Below, piece by piece: positions 33,928 through 44,917 of a stretch of DNA of 64,000 nucleotides. How positions within the stretch are numbered: position 1 is the stretch's first letter; each line of letters starts with the position of its first letter. The position numbers and the translations under genes were made by a program. The stretch comes from Neofusicoccum parvum (lineage: Eukaryota > Ascomycota > Dothideomycetes > Botryosphaeriales > Botryosphaeriaceae): positions 2,232,001 to 2,296,000 of the forward strand of contig CP087206.1 in assembly GCA_020912385.1 (NCBI GenBank), in the 5' to 3' direction. The notes under the pieces were generated by a model, which did not search any database, had not been told where the DNA came from, and saw nothing but the letters and a program-made list of their open reading frames with translations.

Positions 33928-34551
33928 GGTGAAAATGAAGCGATGGTGCCTGCCACTCCTTCCATGGTATTTCGCGATCTTTTAAAGAAAATCGATATTG
34001 TGGAACTTCCACGTGGGCGGCGGTGTGGAACGATGGCTGGGCAATGGTGCTGGGGCAGCGGAACGCCAATGTGCTTGGCGCATACGGACAACTTCCGCTT
34101 GGAGGAACAGGTGTGGTTTTTCCGCCCCCAATCCTCGCGTAGCGGGTGCAAAATGCCGGATACGAGAACGGAGGATTCATTGAATATAGCATGCCAGTCA
34201 CCAAATCCTACGTTCTGGAGCTTTACTTCTGGCCCGGTTAAAACAACTGATAAAACTCGCTTGCGATTGATGAAAAGACACTCTTAGGGTTCGGACGAAC
34301 CCATCTTCGGTCACTCTCCCATTCAATTTTTCGATTTCTTCGTGGAACAAATCAACTATGTACATCCCGTAACAAGCGCCGGATTATGAAATGCACAGAT
34401 TGGTGCCATCTTTCTTGCAGTTGAATGGATTGCAAGAGCTGAGTCCGGTGGATCCTGCTGTGTTTTAACTTTTAAGTAGCGGTCCGCTGAACAGCCATAG
34501 GTTAAAACCATCTGCCTAAAACAACCGAAAGTGGTCAAGTCTCCCGCTAGA
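33928..34551. other. Intergenic
   Basis: No gene is seen. It contains the promoter side of the membrane-protein gene and the 3' flank of the HET gene. Confidence 0.5.
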
Positions 34552-36664
34552 TCAACCCAGTCTGATTGTCCGTCTCTCTAACTTCCATTCGCGGAGGTCT
34601 ATTGTTGGATATCCCCAAGTTAACCCACTCATGAGATCGACCGGTAAATCAACATGACCTACACGCTCTGCCCACTCATGCATTTCTTCGACAAGAAGGA
34701 TGAACGGTTCGTAAAGTTTGGCCATCAAGTCGCCCAAGATGATACCAGTGAACAATCTTTCTTCCAAGTGGAATGGGGGAGCCGCAGAGATATCTGGAAT
34801 GCGACTGTGAATTTCGCAGTCAATGTGAGATTCAGATGGTGAAGCGGAGTCGGCACGGGCTATGACACCCCGAAGCTTGCCGGATTTGTTGTCGAAATAT
34901 ACATCGACTTTGACGGTCCACGCGCCCAACCAGATGAACTGGGAAAGAGACTTGGGACTATTCTTAAGAAAAGAACGCTCCTCGACTTCTCGCCAGGAAA
35001 GCCGGCACCCGCCCTCAAGTTCGACATTCGGTAGCGCCGATGTCGCCAGAATCTTTATGATGCCGTAGCGCAAGCGATATCCCCAAGTCAGATTTGAACC
35101 ATCCTCCTTGTCCCACATCCATCCAGCCCAGGACCAGCTTGGGAATCCTGCTTGGCGAGGAGGGTAGATGGTAGCGGTCCAGCATAGGCCAGTGACAAAA
35201 CTCTCCCTTGTTGAAGTTCCATTAGTTGCTGGAGGCAGTATAGGCACTCCCCACAACTGATACACCGGCTTATCATGACTCTTAAATGCTGAGAAGATAC
35301 CGGAAATGGCGTTGAGCCGGTCGGAATCATAGGTAAGGGATCGTTTTGAGTACTCCGCGATGACCGGTCCGATATGCCACGATCGGAATGCCCAGATTGC
35401 AGTCTCAAATATTCTAGGTCCAGATTCGCAACCTCTAGAGGGGTCTTCATTTAGTGCGTTATTAAATGGTAGGCTTTCCATGCCATTCCCGCGGCCATAT
35501 TCTGGATCAAGTAAACGGCAACAAAACCACGCCTCGGTGTCCGTGAAAACCACTTTGCGTGCCGAAAAAAAGCCATTCTTGAAAATTCCATGCGCGTGAG
35601 TCCCACTTAGACTGACAGCGTTGCTCGTGGGGGGGTCGTTTCAATTCTCGAAATATACTATCTCCAACCTTGAAGATCCGCTGTGGGATCCGGGCAGTTG
35701 CGCCAACACCGGGTATCCCATGAGAAGAATTATCGCCGGCGGCCACGATAATGGTCAGGTCTGCGTTTTGATAGATGAGATTCATCTGCCGAAGCTGGCT
35801 GTCTCTGTGAGCGTCGCCCTGGTCAACGCAGAGCTGATCGGCCCAAAGATAATTGTAGCCCAGTTGCATGGCTAGGTCGATGGCGTCCTCGATGGTGCGA
35901 TCCAATTGGCCGGCGGTCCTTGACTGGCTTGGATTTGATGAACCCCAGACATAGCTCAATGCCACATAAGTGGTGTCTGGACCAGCCGCATGAATTTTCC
36001 TTTCTCCACAGTCGAACAATTGCAAGCCTTGTACAACTTCTCGCGTGATGCCATTGCAGTGTGAGTGCTGACTTTTGCAACATGAGAGCGCCTGCCGCAA
36101 TGACGATAAATCGACTGACGAAGGATTTGCAGGCCATGTCTGCTCCCATGGTGTGATATGCGAGTAAGCATAATCAAACGAGCTAGATTGCTTTATCGTT
36201 GCATTGGTAGTAGGATGCAATTTCAGTGTGTACCATACAGTATTGTGGCCCGTAGCAAAGAAATCGCGGTCGGAGAATATCACACACCGTTCTCTTGCAA
36301 TACGGAGTACATCGCAAAAGCTGCAAGCCGGATCATAGACTGTCGTATCGATATCCATCTCCAACGTCTTCGAGTCAAAGTAGGCTTTCTTTTTGATGAC
36401 GATCGCGACAATGATGGAGTCGCATCGTTTGCAAATCGGAGGTGTATTCAAGCTCTTGAGCACCGCTAGACGTTTTTGAAATGAGCGCCAGGCCCGCAGG
36501 CCACTGGCAATTCGTGACTTTAAAGATGGGTTGAGATAAGAAACTCTGTGCCTTTCGAGAAAAACACGAACGTGGCTATAGGGAGTTGAAGATCGTTCAA
36601 GTTGATCCATCCTTTGATTGCGGTCCTGAGAGAAAAGACACGAAGCATGCGGAAGTTGGATCAT
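34552..36664 (-). pseudogene. Frameshifted heterokaryon-incompatibility (HET) gene
   Basis: Two frames form one HET-domain protein of about 700 residues. The first (36664 to about 35572) has a Cys motif (ICKRCD...CSFCDVL), then TTYVALSYVWGSS, LGYNYLWADQLCVDQGDA and SRAWNFQEWLF, the three diagnostic HET boxes in order. The second (about 35564 to 34552) continues FTDTEAWFCCR, IFSAFKSHDKPVYQLWGVP and PSWSWAGW, the normal C-terminal half. The shift lies in a run of seven T (35565-35571): six would join the frames as LFSARKVVF. So it is either a one-base insertion that inactivates the gene or a homopolymer error. The start could be 36610 (MDQLERSS) instead of 36664. HET proteins trigger cell death after fusion of unlike hyphae. 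Confidence 0.82.
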
Positions 36665-37658
36665 CGAGGCAGTGCTGCCTAGAAATCTGGCAAGACTGCT
36701 GACGTGTCAGCCTGCCGATCCCACGCATTCAAAATGACGCCATTTTCAGCCTCACATTCCACAGCAAGCTGCGAGAGCCACACCGGACCATCCAGCTCGG
36801 CTAAGCCCATATCGACACGCATACCGGCGATCCAACGACATGACACCACGACGAAGTAAAGTCACGATAAAGTGCGGGGTACATACGGGGTACAAAACAC
36901 CGGGGAAAGCTTAAGCGAAAGGCTCGCCCGTCATGGTCCGATTATCCCCACTCGCACGGTCGATCATTCGCGGTGCCCAAACGTCCGCCTTCCGATGGGC
37001 AGCAACGAGATACGAGAAGGTAAATCCGACAGCCACTCGGGGTCAGCAAGCATGCGCACCGTCGCCGCGAATGCCAGCCTTGGAAACTCTGCTGTGTACT
37101 CTCATGTATTGTCTCTCTACCGTCTCTCTCCGTCTTTTCTTTTTCTATCTATCCGTCGTCATCATTACATCTGCGCTCAGTGGCCAGAAAATAATTGTAC
37201 AGCGTCGCTCTTCCGTCGCATAGACAGCCCTGCCGCAGCCGTAGAGTGCGGCTCCCGACGAGCGCTCATTAGACCCTTCCCCAAGCATTCGCGGTTGAAC
37301 GAAACCACCGAACAACAACCCAGCGAAAAGCAGCGCCGTTGTGCTCACGTACGTGACTTGCAACAACGGCCACCAGGAGCGCTCCTCGAGCCGGGTATAC
37401 AACTTGGAAAAGATGGCACACGGGTCCGCTGCGCAGCAGCACCCCGAAAAAAACAGCCGGCACCAGCCACGTCCGCGAAACGGCAGGAGGCTAGAGGGAC
37501 CGACTGGGCGAGAGTGGATGGGGCAGGAGTGCGTGAAACGCCGCTGCTTCGCGATGCTTGGTTTGCAACGCTGTAACTCTGATCAGCGCTCGTTCGTGGG
37601 ATTTTTTTTTTTGTCACACCACTTACGCGTTCCGCGCACTCCGTCCTCCCTGCTCCTC
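36665..37658. other. Intergenic
   Basis: No supported gene. It holds the presumed promoter of the HET gene and the 3' flank of the cupin gene. Confidence 0.5.
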
Positions 37659-38331
37659 TTACCACCAGCTCTGGGCGATGTTGTCCTGGATGACGGAGAT
37701 CTTCCAGATCTCGACGAGCGGGCCCTCCTTGCCGCCGATGGGGTCGTACTTGGGCATGGCGACCTTGCCGATGTTCTTGTTGTACTGCTTCATCTCCTTT
37801 GGCGAGGCGCGGGGCTCGCAGTTGTCGCGCTTGGCGCTCTTCTGGTCGCGTGTCAGCTTTCCACTTGTGCAGCCGGAGAGGAGGACGTACCTCGGGGTAG
37901 AAGGCGATGAACTCGTAGTCCTCGGATTCGACGAGGCAGTGGCTGATGCCGGCCTGGGCGCGTTAGGGTCTGTTCGTCGTAACTGTGATATCGGCAACAC
38001 CTACAGGGAAGACGACGATGTCGCCGGCGGAGAGGTAGATCATCTGGCCGGGGGGAGGGCCGTACTGGGTGCCGCCGACCAGCAGCTGGCAGCGGCCCTT
38101 GATGATGACGTGGGCCTCGTGGGTCTTGGAGTGGAAGATGGGGGTCTTGCTGGCCTCGGAGTAGCCGTCCGAAAACCACCGGTTGGACTGGAGCACGTTG
38201 CGGATCTCGCCAAGCGGGACGGAGGTGGAGAAGGCGGAGCGGTAGACCAGCACGGGCAGCACGTTGTTGGGGGTGTCGGCGGTGGGCTCGAAGCGGTAGA
38301 TCTCGGGCTCCTGGGGGGTGAAGTCGGTCAT
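37659..38331 (-). CDS. Cupin-fold protein
   Basis: Exons 38331-38005, 37953-37891 and 37841-37659 give 190 residues. The central part fits a small cupin barrel: HSKTHEAHVIIKGRCQLLVG (first motif region), GPPPGQMIYLSAGDIVVFP and GISHCLVESEDYEFIAFYPE (second motif with a His). The metal-binding set is incomplete compared with the classical GX5HXHX3,4E motif, so it may be non-catalytic or use a different set. Basic C-terminal tail ending DNIAQSWW. Introns of 51 and 49 nt; the first has a CCCTAACGC branch. A TATA box lies about 110 bp upstream. The role is unknown. Confidence 0.78.
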
Positions 38332-38437
38332 GATGGCTGCAGCTGTTGTGGCGGTACTCTTGGTGTGATCTGTAGAGGTGCTTGGGCGAGACGAAAGCAG
38401 GAGCTACTTCGACCTCGTCCAAGCTTCGCATGCAGAG

Positions 38438-38445
38438 CTTATAAG
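38438..38445 (-). promoter_or_regulatory. TATA box of the cupin gene
   Basis: CTTATAAG lies 107-114 bp before the start codon; the same octamer occurs before the GH43 gene. Confidence 0.45.
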
Positions 38446-39330
38446 TACTGGACTCGGGAAGCGCCGGCATTGGCAGAGGCCGAGAGGGCTTGCTCGACCA
38501 GGGCAAGGGCCTGCGGTTCCGCACAGCCGACGGCGTTATCAGCAATGTTTCTCTACGCCGGAAGCGGCCTGGCGCGGGCGTGGTTAGCTGCTCGGAATGA
38601 CTCCGCCCACGTGGAAACCCAAGCCAGGGCGGGAGCCACTCGCCCCTGATGCTCTTTTCCCACGTGGCAATTTAAGGTTCACCCGTGAAGCCACTGCGCT
38701 CCTAGCGGCTCTGCGCTGTTATTCCACGAACCAGACGCACCTGGCGTCCACCGGCGCGTCCTGACGGATCCACAGGCGCGTGGCCAGCCGCTGGTTAGCC
38801 CGGCGCCGGCGGTTGGCGGGCCAGCGGAGGCGTTGCTGGGAGTAGCCGAAGGCCGTGGGCTGCGTGCCTGGGCGTGCTGGTGCGGTCTGAGGCGCGAGAT
38901 GCGAGCTGCAGATGCGGCGGAGACACGCCCGGGTTTCACACTAGCCGCACCCAAGGGCTCCGCCTAATGGCCAACACGAGTCTCGCTTGCGAGTAGACGA
39001 GCCCACGCCGCGATCTAGCAGATCTGACGCCGCGCCCGGTGTCGTGAGCGCCGTGTGTTCGTGGTGTGATGGCGATGGGGCGACTCAAACTTTGCAGCCG
39101 GAGCAGCGGCGCCGTCCCTTTCATCCCCCGCCGCATTCAGCCGCGCATGAACGAGATCTCGCGGCGGCAATCGGGCAATCTCGCGGGCGATCGGCTTGCA
39201 TGATTTGCCTGAGTGGCCAGCGGCGGGCTCGGGAGATCCGAGAGGCGACGATCGCGCAGCCATAAAGAAGGGCCCCCTCGCCAGCTGCCGCGACGGGTGA
39301 GTAAAACCGCGCGCTGCACGTTCCGCGCCC

Positions 39331-39353
39331 GCTGCTGCTGCTGCTGCTGCTGC
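39331..39353. repeat. (CTG)n tract
   Basis: Seven uninterrupted CTG units. Confidence 0.9.
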
Positions 39354-39627
39354 GTGCCGCGCGACACGCAGCCGGCGAGCTTCGTGACTCAGGCCCGACG
39401 AGCTGCATCCCGAGCATCCCCGATCGACCGCCGCTCGACGCAGCCCGCCGCAGCCCCCCGCCGGCTTCACTGCGCGCCCACCAGCGCAACAACGGCCCCG
39501 AGCTCAGTCCCGCCGTTCTGTAGGGCGCACGCGCGGGCGGCCATGACTCTGAGGCGCGGAGACGGCCCGAGTCACCGCGTGGACGCCCGCCCACGCTGGC
39601 GCTGGCTAGTGTTCCTTCCGCAGGCAC

Positions 39628-39648
39628 GCCAGCCAGCCAGCCAGCCGC
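39628..39648. repeat. (AGCC)n tract
   Basis: About five AGCC units. Confidence 0.85.
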
Positions 39649-40416
39649 CATCCCCCTTCGGCCAACGCGAGTGCGAGCCCACCTAAGAAACCCACAGGAT
39701 CTGGCTCCAATTAATCGAATACACCGCCGGCGCGCACGCCGCCCGAGCCATCCTGCATTCGGGCAATCCGCTGCAGCCTCTGCTCGATCTCTCGATAAAC
39801 CGCTCCCAGATCGCGCGCCAGCAGCAGAGAAGCCAGCTCGACAAGGCGTCGACGGTGTGCTTCCTGGCCTGCCGCCGAAGCGTCCCTCGCCCAGCTTCCC
39901 CGCATTCCCAGGGCCAGCGGCCTCGTGTTTCCGCAGCGGCGTGCCTGTCCAACCGCAGATGTGCGTGGAGATCGCCGCCAGCGACCAGCCGCCGTGACGA
40001 CAGTGCCTCGTGGGATCGCCGGCAGAGCTGCTGGTGGTGGAGCGGCGACGAGACCAGACCGGAGCGCCACAATCGCTCGGTGCTGCGCGGAGCCGCGCGT
40101 AGCGCTGCGGTGCCAGTTGCGCAGCGGTTCCCCAACGTCACTGCGCAACCGCGTGGCAGCCCTCCGGCCAGACATTCGGATCCGCTCTGCCTGCAGGCCT
40201 CAGTGGTTCACAGACCGCGAGGAGACCCTGTGCGTGTGCGTTGGACTTGAGGTGGATGAACACCGCACGTGTAGCCACCGCCCGCATCAGCGCCGTCCTC
40301 CATCCCCCTGACGAGCCCACCAGTCCCCCCTCACCCACTGCACCGTCCAGCTGCTCCAGCGGCTTCTGCGCATGCCTGTATCACCCGCCAGCCTGCCCCC
40401 GCCCACCACTCACACA

Positions 40417-41699
40417 TCACGCCGCAACCGCAACCCAGCCCTCCTCACCTCCTTCCTCAACCCCGCCAACACCTCCACCTCCTCCCCCCTTCCACCCCCT
40501 GAGCCCCGTCACGACCCGCAGGCTCAGCGGCTCCAAGCCCTCCAGGAACGGCACCAGGCCGAGCGCGCCGATGCGCCTCAGCGCCGCGTCGCGCGGCCAC
40601 GTGCCGGCCGGAAGACGGGGCAGGCTCGACGCGCGCAGCCCGGCTCCGCGACCAAGCCGGCTGGTTTAGCGTGGCTGGAGGGGAGGGAGGGGTGGTGGTG
40701 GTGGTGGTGGTGAGGCGTGTTCGCGCGGTGCGGGAGAAATCGGGATGCGTGAGGGGTGGGGGAGAGGAGGGAGAGAGGAGGGAGGGGAGGTGCCGGAAGC
40801 ATCGCTGCACGAGGCGAGGCCAGTCCTTGATTGGTGCCGGCGCTGGGGCGGCTGGTGGGTGTGGGCGAAACGGGGGTGAGTGGACCTGGTCGCGACTCGA
40901 CGTCGATCTCGAAGATGGCCGTTCGGCGGCACGTTGCGAGTCAGGCGATCGCGTGGCCGGTTGGAGGGAGGTGGTGGCGTCTGGTGGGTGGGAGGGGACG
41001 TAGAGTGATGGCTAGACAGGGCTTAGGTCTGTACCAATGATCTGCGTGGAGAGAGGCCGCGTTGGTGGAAGCAAGGGCTTGCCGCTGTCGGGCGGTTTTC
41101 TTTCGTTGCGGCATTAAGGTCGTACTTCGGCGGTTGGGTGCTCGTCGCCCATCTCCATGGCCCAGGTCCCCGTGCCCACGCCGATGTCGAGGATGCGGTG
41201 CGGTTCGGGCTCGATGGGGGCGAGGTGGAGTTTGCCGCCGCAACGGAGGAGCACGAGGTGGTGGTAGAGGTCGAGGCGGTCGAGCTCGCCCTGGTTGTGG
41301 TGAGTGTGGCTGTTCCTTCGTCTACCGGTCGATCATGTCTCACCTCGTCGTTCGGGGGCCAGCATGCTGGAAGCCTGCTGAGCCATGGGGCAGGCCAATG
41401 CTGGCTGTTTGAACTTACACTTGTCTAACGTTTGGTCATGATGTCATCAGCCGTTCTCGTATTGATAGTTCAGCACGCTGGACTTTAGGGAGGTGGTGTA
41501 GCTCTGACTGCTGTTGGTTAGCTTGACCCGTGGTGCGCGCCCCGGACCAATCAGTGACGAGTCATCGCTCAAAGCCGACTCCGTCTCGTCCAATACGTTC
41601 TATGTTCAATCCCGCATCAGCGTCGCATGATAAGGTGGCGTTACAGAGTGAAGTGAGCTCATTTACTAGGTCAAACTCTATTATATCGTTGCTTGCCAT
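40417..41699 (-). pseudogene. Decayed LaeA-like SAM-dependent methyltransferase
   Basis: Pieces of a LaeA-type methyltransferase appear in correct order. They are: MASNDIIEFDL (41699-41667); then, after an intron ending CATAG, DETESALSDDS and TSLKSSVLNYQYENG (41599-41450); PPNDE; GELDRLDLYHHLVLLRCGGK; HRILDIGVGTGTWAMEMGDE (SAM motif I); EIIGTDLSPV; IKDWPRLVQRCFRHLP (about 40840-40790); and TWPRDAALRRIG, VPFLEGLEPLSLRVVTGL near the end. Introns 41343-41291 and 41125-41042 still have good ends. The gene is broken: TGA after YENG (41449-41447), TAG at 41014-41012 where Gln is expected (SPV*PS), frame shifts around FEIDVES, and much of the central region is missing. LaeA-family proteins control secondary metabolism or modify metabolites; this copy cannot make a full protein. 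Confidence 0.78.
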
Positions 41700-42383
41700 G
41701 ATGCAAAGGGGGTAGCTTCAGGGAGAAGACGAGTTGCTAAACCTAGAAGCTTCAGAAAGCAAAATGGGATGGCGAAGAGGGGAATTCTGTTTTTCGTCTT
41801 CGTTGCGCGGTGGGGCTGCGGCGCGTGCGGCAAGTCTGCCCAGGACCCAGACTGACAATCACACGTTCTCCCCACAATTGATGCGCGTCGAACCTGGATT
41901 TCATCTGCCACGTAGAGGCATGAGCAGCGACCCAAGAGCCTGGGCTTGGGACTTGTCCCGGATGGCGGGACCCATTGGTTGAAAAATGGCGAGGCGACAC
42001 CGTTTGAGCTTTGGCGCCGGAGAATATGACTCGTTACTATAGATGCTCACCCAAGCGAGAGCTATACAGCAAGGGTCTACGGCATGGCTAGACTAGTTGT
42101 GTACATGTATAAAACATATCTATGCTCACTGAGCCTGCTAATCTCAAGGGAATTATTGAAGGTGGAGCAATTGCCATGTGCTATTATGGGAAAGGATAGT
42201 TTTTGATATACGCAACTCGAAACTCTCGCTTCTCGGAACGTCAGCAGTCGCTCCACTGATTCCTGCAGACCTGGGAGAGGTCAACAGACCGCACTCAGCC
42301 ACCACCACTCTTCACTCAATCCCCACACGCCTGCCCATCACCACCCGCGACCTCCACGATGAAATATTCCCCTTCACACTCCC
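41700..42383. other. Intergenic
   Basis: No gene is seen between the methyltransferase relic and the MFS transporter. Confidence 0.5.
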
Positions 42384-43865
42384 TCAAAAAACAGCAAACA
42401 ACGTCTTCGGCCCAGCAATAAACCTCGCTGCAACAAACGCCACCATCGCCGCCACATACATCGCGCCCCCAAACCAAATCAACCCATCATACCCACCCCC
42501 CTCCCCCCCCAACATCGCGCCCGCGATCGGAATCCCCACCAGCGCCGCGAAGCTCGACAAGCTAAACGTGGTCCCATTCCTCTTCCCATAGTCCTCGATC
42601 CGACAGACCTGCGCCACGCACACCGGCGTCAAGCTTATCGCCGCGCCACTCCAAAAGCCAAACAGCACCGCGAACGCCGTGACGGCGGGCTCGCTCCCGC
42701 CCGCCGGCAGCCACAGCGCGAGCACGCAGGCGGCGCAGACGGCGGCCGTGGCGGCCATGACGTTGAAGCGGCCGAGGCGGTCGGCCGCGCAGCCGGGCAG
42801 CGCGCGCCCGGGCACGCTGCCGGCGTTGAGTAGCGCGGCGAGGCGGTAGGCGCGGCCGGCCGGGACGCCGGCGCGCAGCGCGTAGGCTGAGATGTAGGTT
42901 AGTGGGATGAAGACGGCGAACTCGACCAGGAAGATGGCGAGCGTGGTGGCGGCGTACGGCGGGTCGCGCAGCGCGCGCAGGTCGATGGAGGCGCGGCTGT
43001 GCGGGCTGGGTGGGATGCGGGTGCGGAGGAGGAGGCTGGCGGTTAGGCAGGTGCTGGCGTTGATGAGGCCGATGACCCGGATTGCCCAGGGGAAGCCGAT
43101 GCGCGGCGCGAGGTGGAGGATTATGAGGGGGAAGATGATGCCGCCGATGCCGCCGGCGGTGCAGGCGATGCCGGTGGCGAGAGCGCGGCGCTTGCAGAAC
43201 CAGTGGCCGACGGCGGAGATGCTGGGGGTGAAGAGAAGGGAGGCGGAGAGGCCGCCTAGGATGCCGAAGGAGAGGAGGAACTGGTAGTATTCTGGGAGGG
43301 GGTGTTAGTGGTGGATAGAGAGGCAGGTGCGGGCTCAGACTGGAAGCGGTGATATATACCTTTGCTGACGCTCAGACACATTGTGGATGCCACCATGCCG
43401 ATGGAGCCTGGTATTACGAGTGGCTTTACGCCGTACCTGTCGAATACGGATCCTGTTCAAATCAGCATCTTCTCCCTGTCCATTCGCGGTCGTCGCCACT
43501 TACCAACTTGCGCAGCACCAATGTACAGGAAGAAAGCATACGAGCTAAAGATCCACCCAACAGTCGACTCCGAGTAGTTCTGAAGCTGATGCTCAGCAAC
43601 CCAGGCCTGGAGCACTCCGATTGTATTGAGCAAGCCCATGGACGGGATCATGGCGCACCAAGCACCAACAATCACAAGCCAGGCCTGTAACCCGCCTTCT
43701 GGGTAATCTGGCTCTTCGACATAACTGTCAGAATCATTCGCCGTGTCCTGACCTGCTTGAGGTCTGCTTGTTCGAGTATCCTCAACCGAAATTGTCCTAG
43801 ATTGTGTCAGCAATTGGAGATGAGGTGCAAGAGTGGGGGAGCGGAATCCAGGTGACTCACTCCAT
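42384..43865 (-). CDS. MFS transporter, monocarboxylate-porter type (frame conflict)
   Basis: Exons 43865-43861, 43796-43504, 43453-43360 and 43291-42384 encode about 430 residues. The first exon is only ATGGA. The protein shows PEGGLQAWLVIVGAWCAM, WIFSSYAFFLYIGAAQVG, YYQFLLSFGILGGLSASLLF and a long C-half of helices, typical of MCT-like (SLC16-type) fungal transporters at the plasma membrane. The expected VFDRYG is disturbed: with the consensus donor at 43503 the third exon is one base out of frame (an extra A near 43441-43445). A weak donor four bases earlier (GTTGGT) restores an open frame but changes the residues to DPYSNRYG. So it is either a recent frameshift or an unusual splice. Exon 4 is C-rich early and G-rich late. 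Confidence 0.75.
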
Positions 43866-44917
43866 CGTTCTCCGCGCCTTCTAGGCTCAGCAAGGCAAAG
43901 TGTAACTTCTCTACGATTGCCTTTATTGGAGATGAATCACCCGGAGACAGCACCAGCTAAGGGATTACAAAGCAGACACGCAATTTTTGCAAGGTCGGGA
44001 GGGCATGTTCCGGGAAGGAAGTGGGTCGGCAAGGAGACAAGCTAGACCAATCAGAAACAAGTGCGTCACAGTTCGTGGGGTATGTGCTCTGCGGAGTATC
44101 TAAGACAATCATTCTTCCTATGGCCTGCACTTTGTACATCTTGTCAGAGATTCCTGCCCGTTCCCAATGGGCGGCAAATGCAAGACCTGATAGTTCAGGG
44201 GAAGGCCAGCTTCGAGTGTGCAGAGCTATGTCGACGAGCGCTTCCAATGCACAAGAGGATCCGCATACCGACTAGTGTCCGCCATTAACGCCACGACGTG
44301 TAGCTCGAGTAAGGTGTTTCGCTAGATCCTGTCAACTTCCGCCCCAAAAAGTATATCTCAAACTCTTTCCCAACCTCTCGGCGATCATCCCGAATAGTAC
44401 ATTTAACACGAGAAAGAGAATCAACAACCCCACAAAAGCTTCCGCGGCAACCTATAGCCTGCCCAGATGATTGAAACATCCACAAATCCCCATTTATTAT
44501 GTTTTGCAAGGTCATGCAGAAGTACGAGCACATGAGTGGTCTTCGAGAGTGGCGGCCCGCAGGTGCGGCGCTGCCCAGGCATGTTTTTGAGTCACCGCTT
44601 CCACATTGAGGTGAGCTAGATCTTACTTTGTGGGATAATATCGGTGGTTCTTTACAAAGGTGAGCTGGATACTACGTTGTGGGGAAATGTCGGCAGAAGT
44701 GCTGTCACGGTAGATGGAGTGAACGATAGAGTATTTTTGCTTCCATATAAATCTACCCTCGAGTCTACGCAAACTGCTCTTGATATCGTAGTCCATCTGC
44801 CCTTTTGTACGTATGAGGCATCTGAGGAATGTAACTTGCCTATTTGGAACCCCCAAGCTTTGCACCTTTAGCGCCAGTATTGTCCACGGCCAGTCTTCCG
44901 CACCATGATTTGGCTAG
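43866..44917. other. Intergenic
   Basis: It should contain the MFS promoter and the 3' flank of the second P450. No gene is seen. Confidence 0.5.

Larger units (their letters stand above)
38332..40416. other. GC-rich stretch without intact gene
   Basis: About 2.1 kb of GC-rich DNA with many overlapping frames on both strands, none with a domain. It contains short CTG and AGCC repeat tracts. Given the decayed methyltransferase next to it, other unrecognised relics are possible. Confidence 0.4.

Noticed and set aside
40988..41030. Splicing around the TAG in the LaeA-like gene
   Set aside because: A donor at GTCTAG is weak and the only nearby acceptor does not rejoin the conserved frame.
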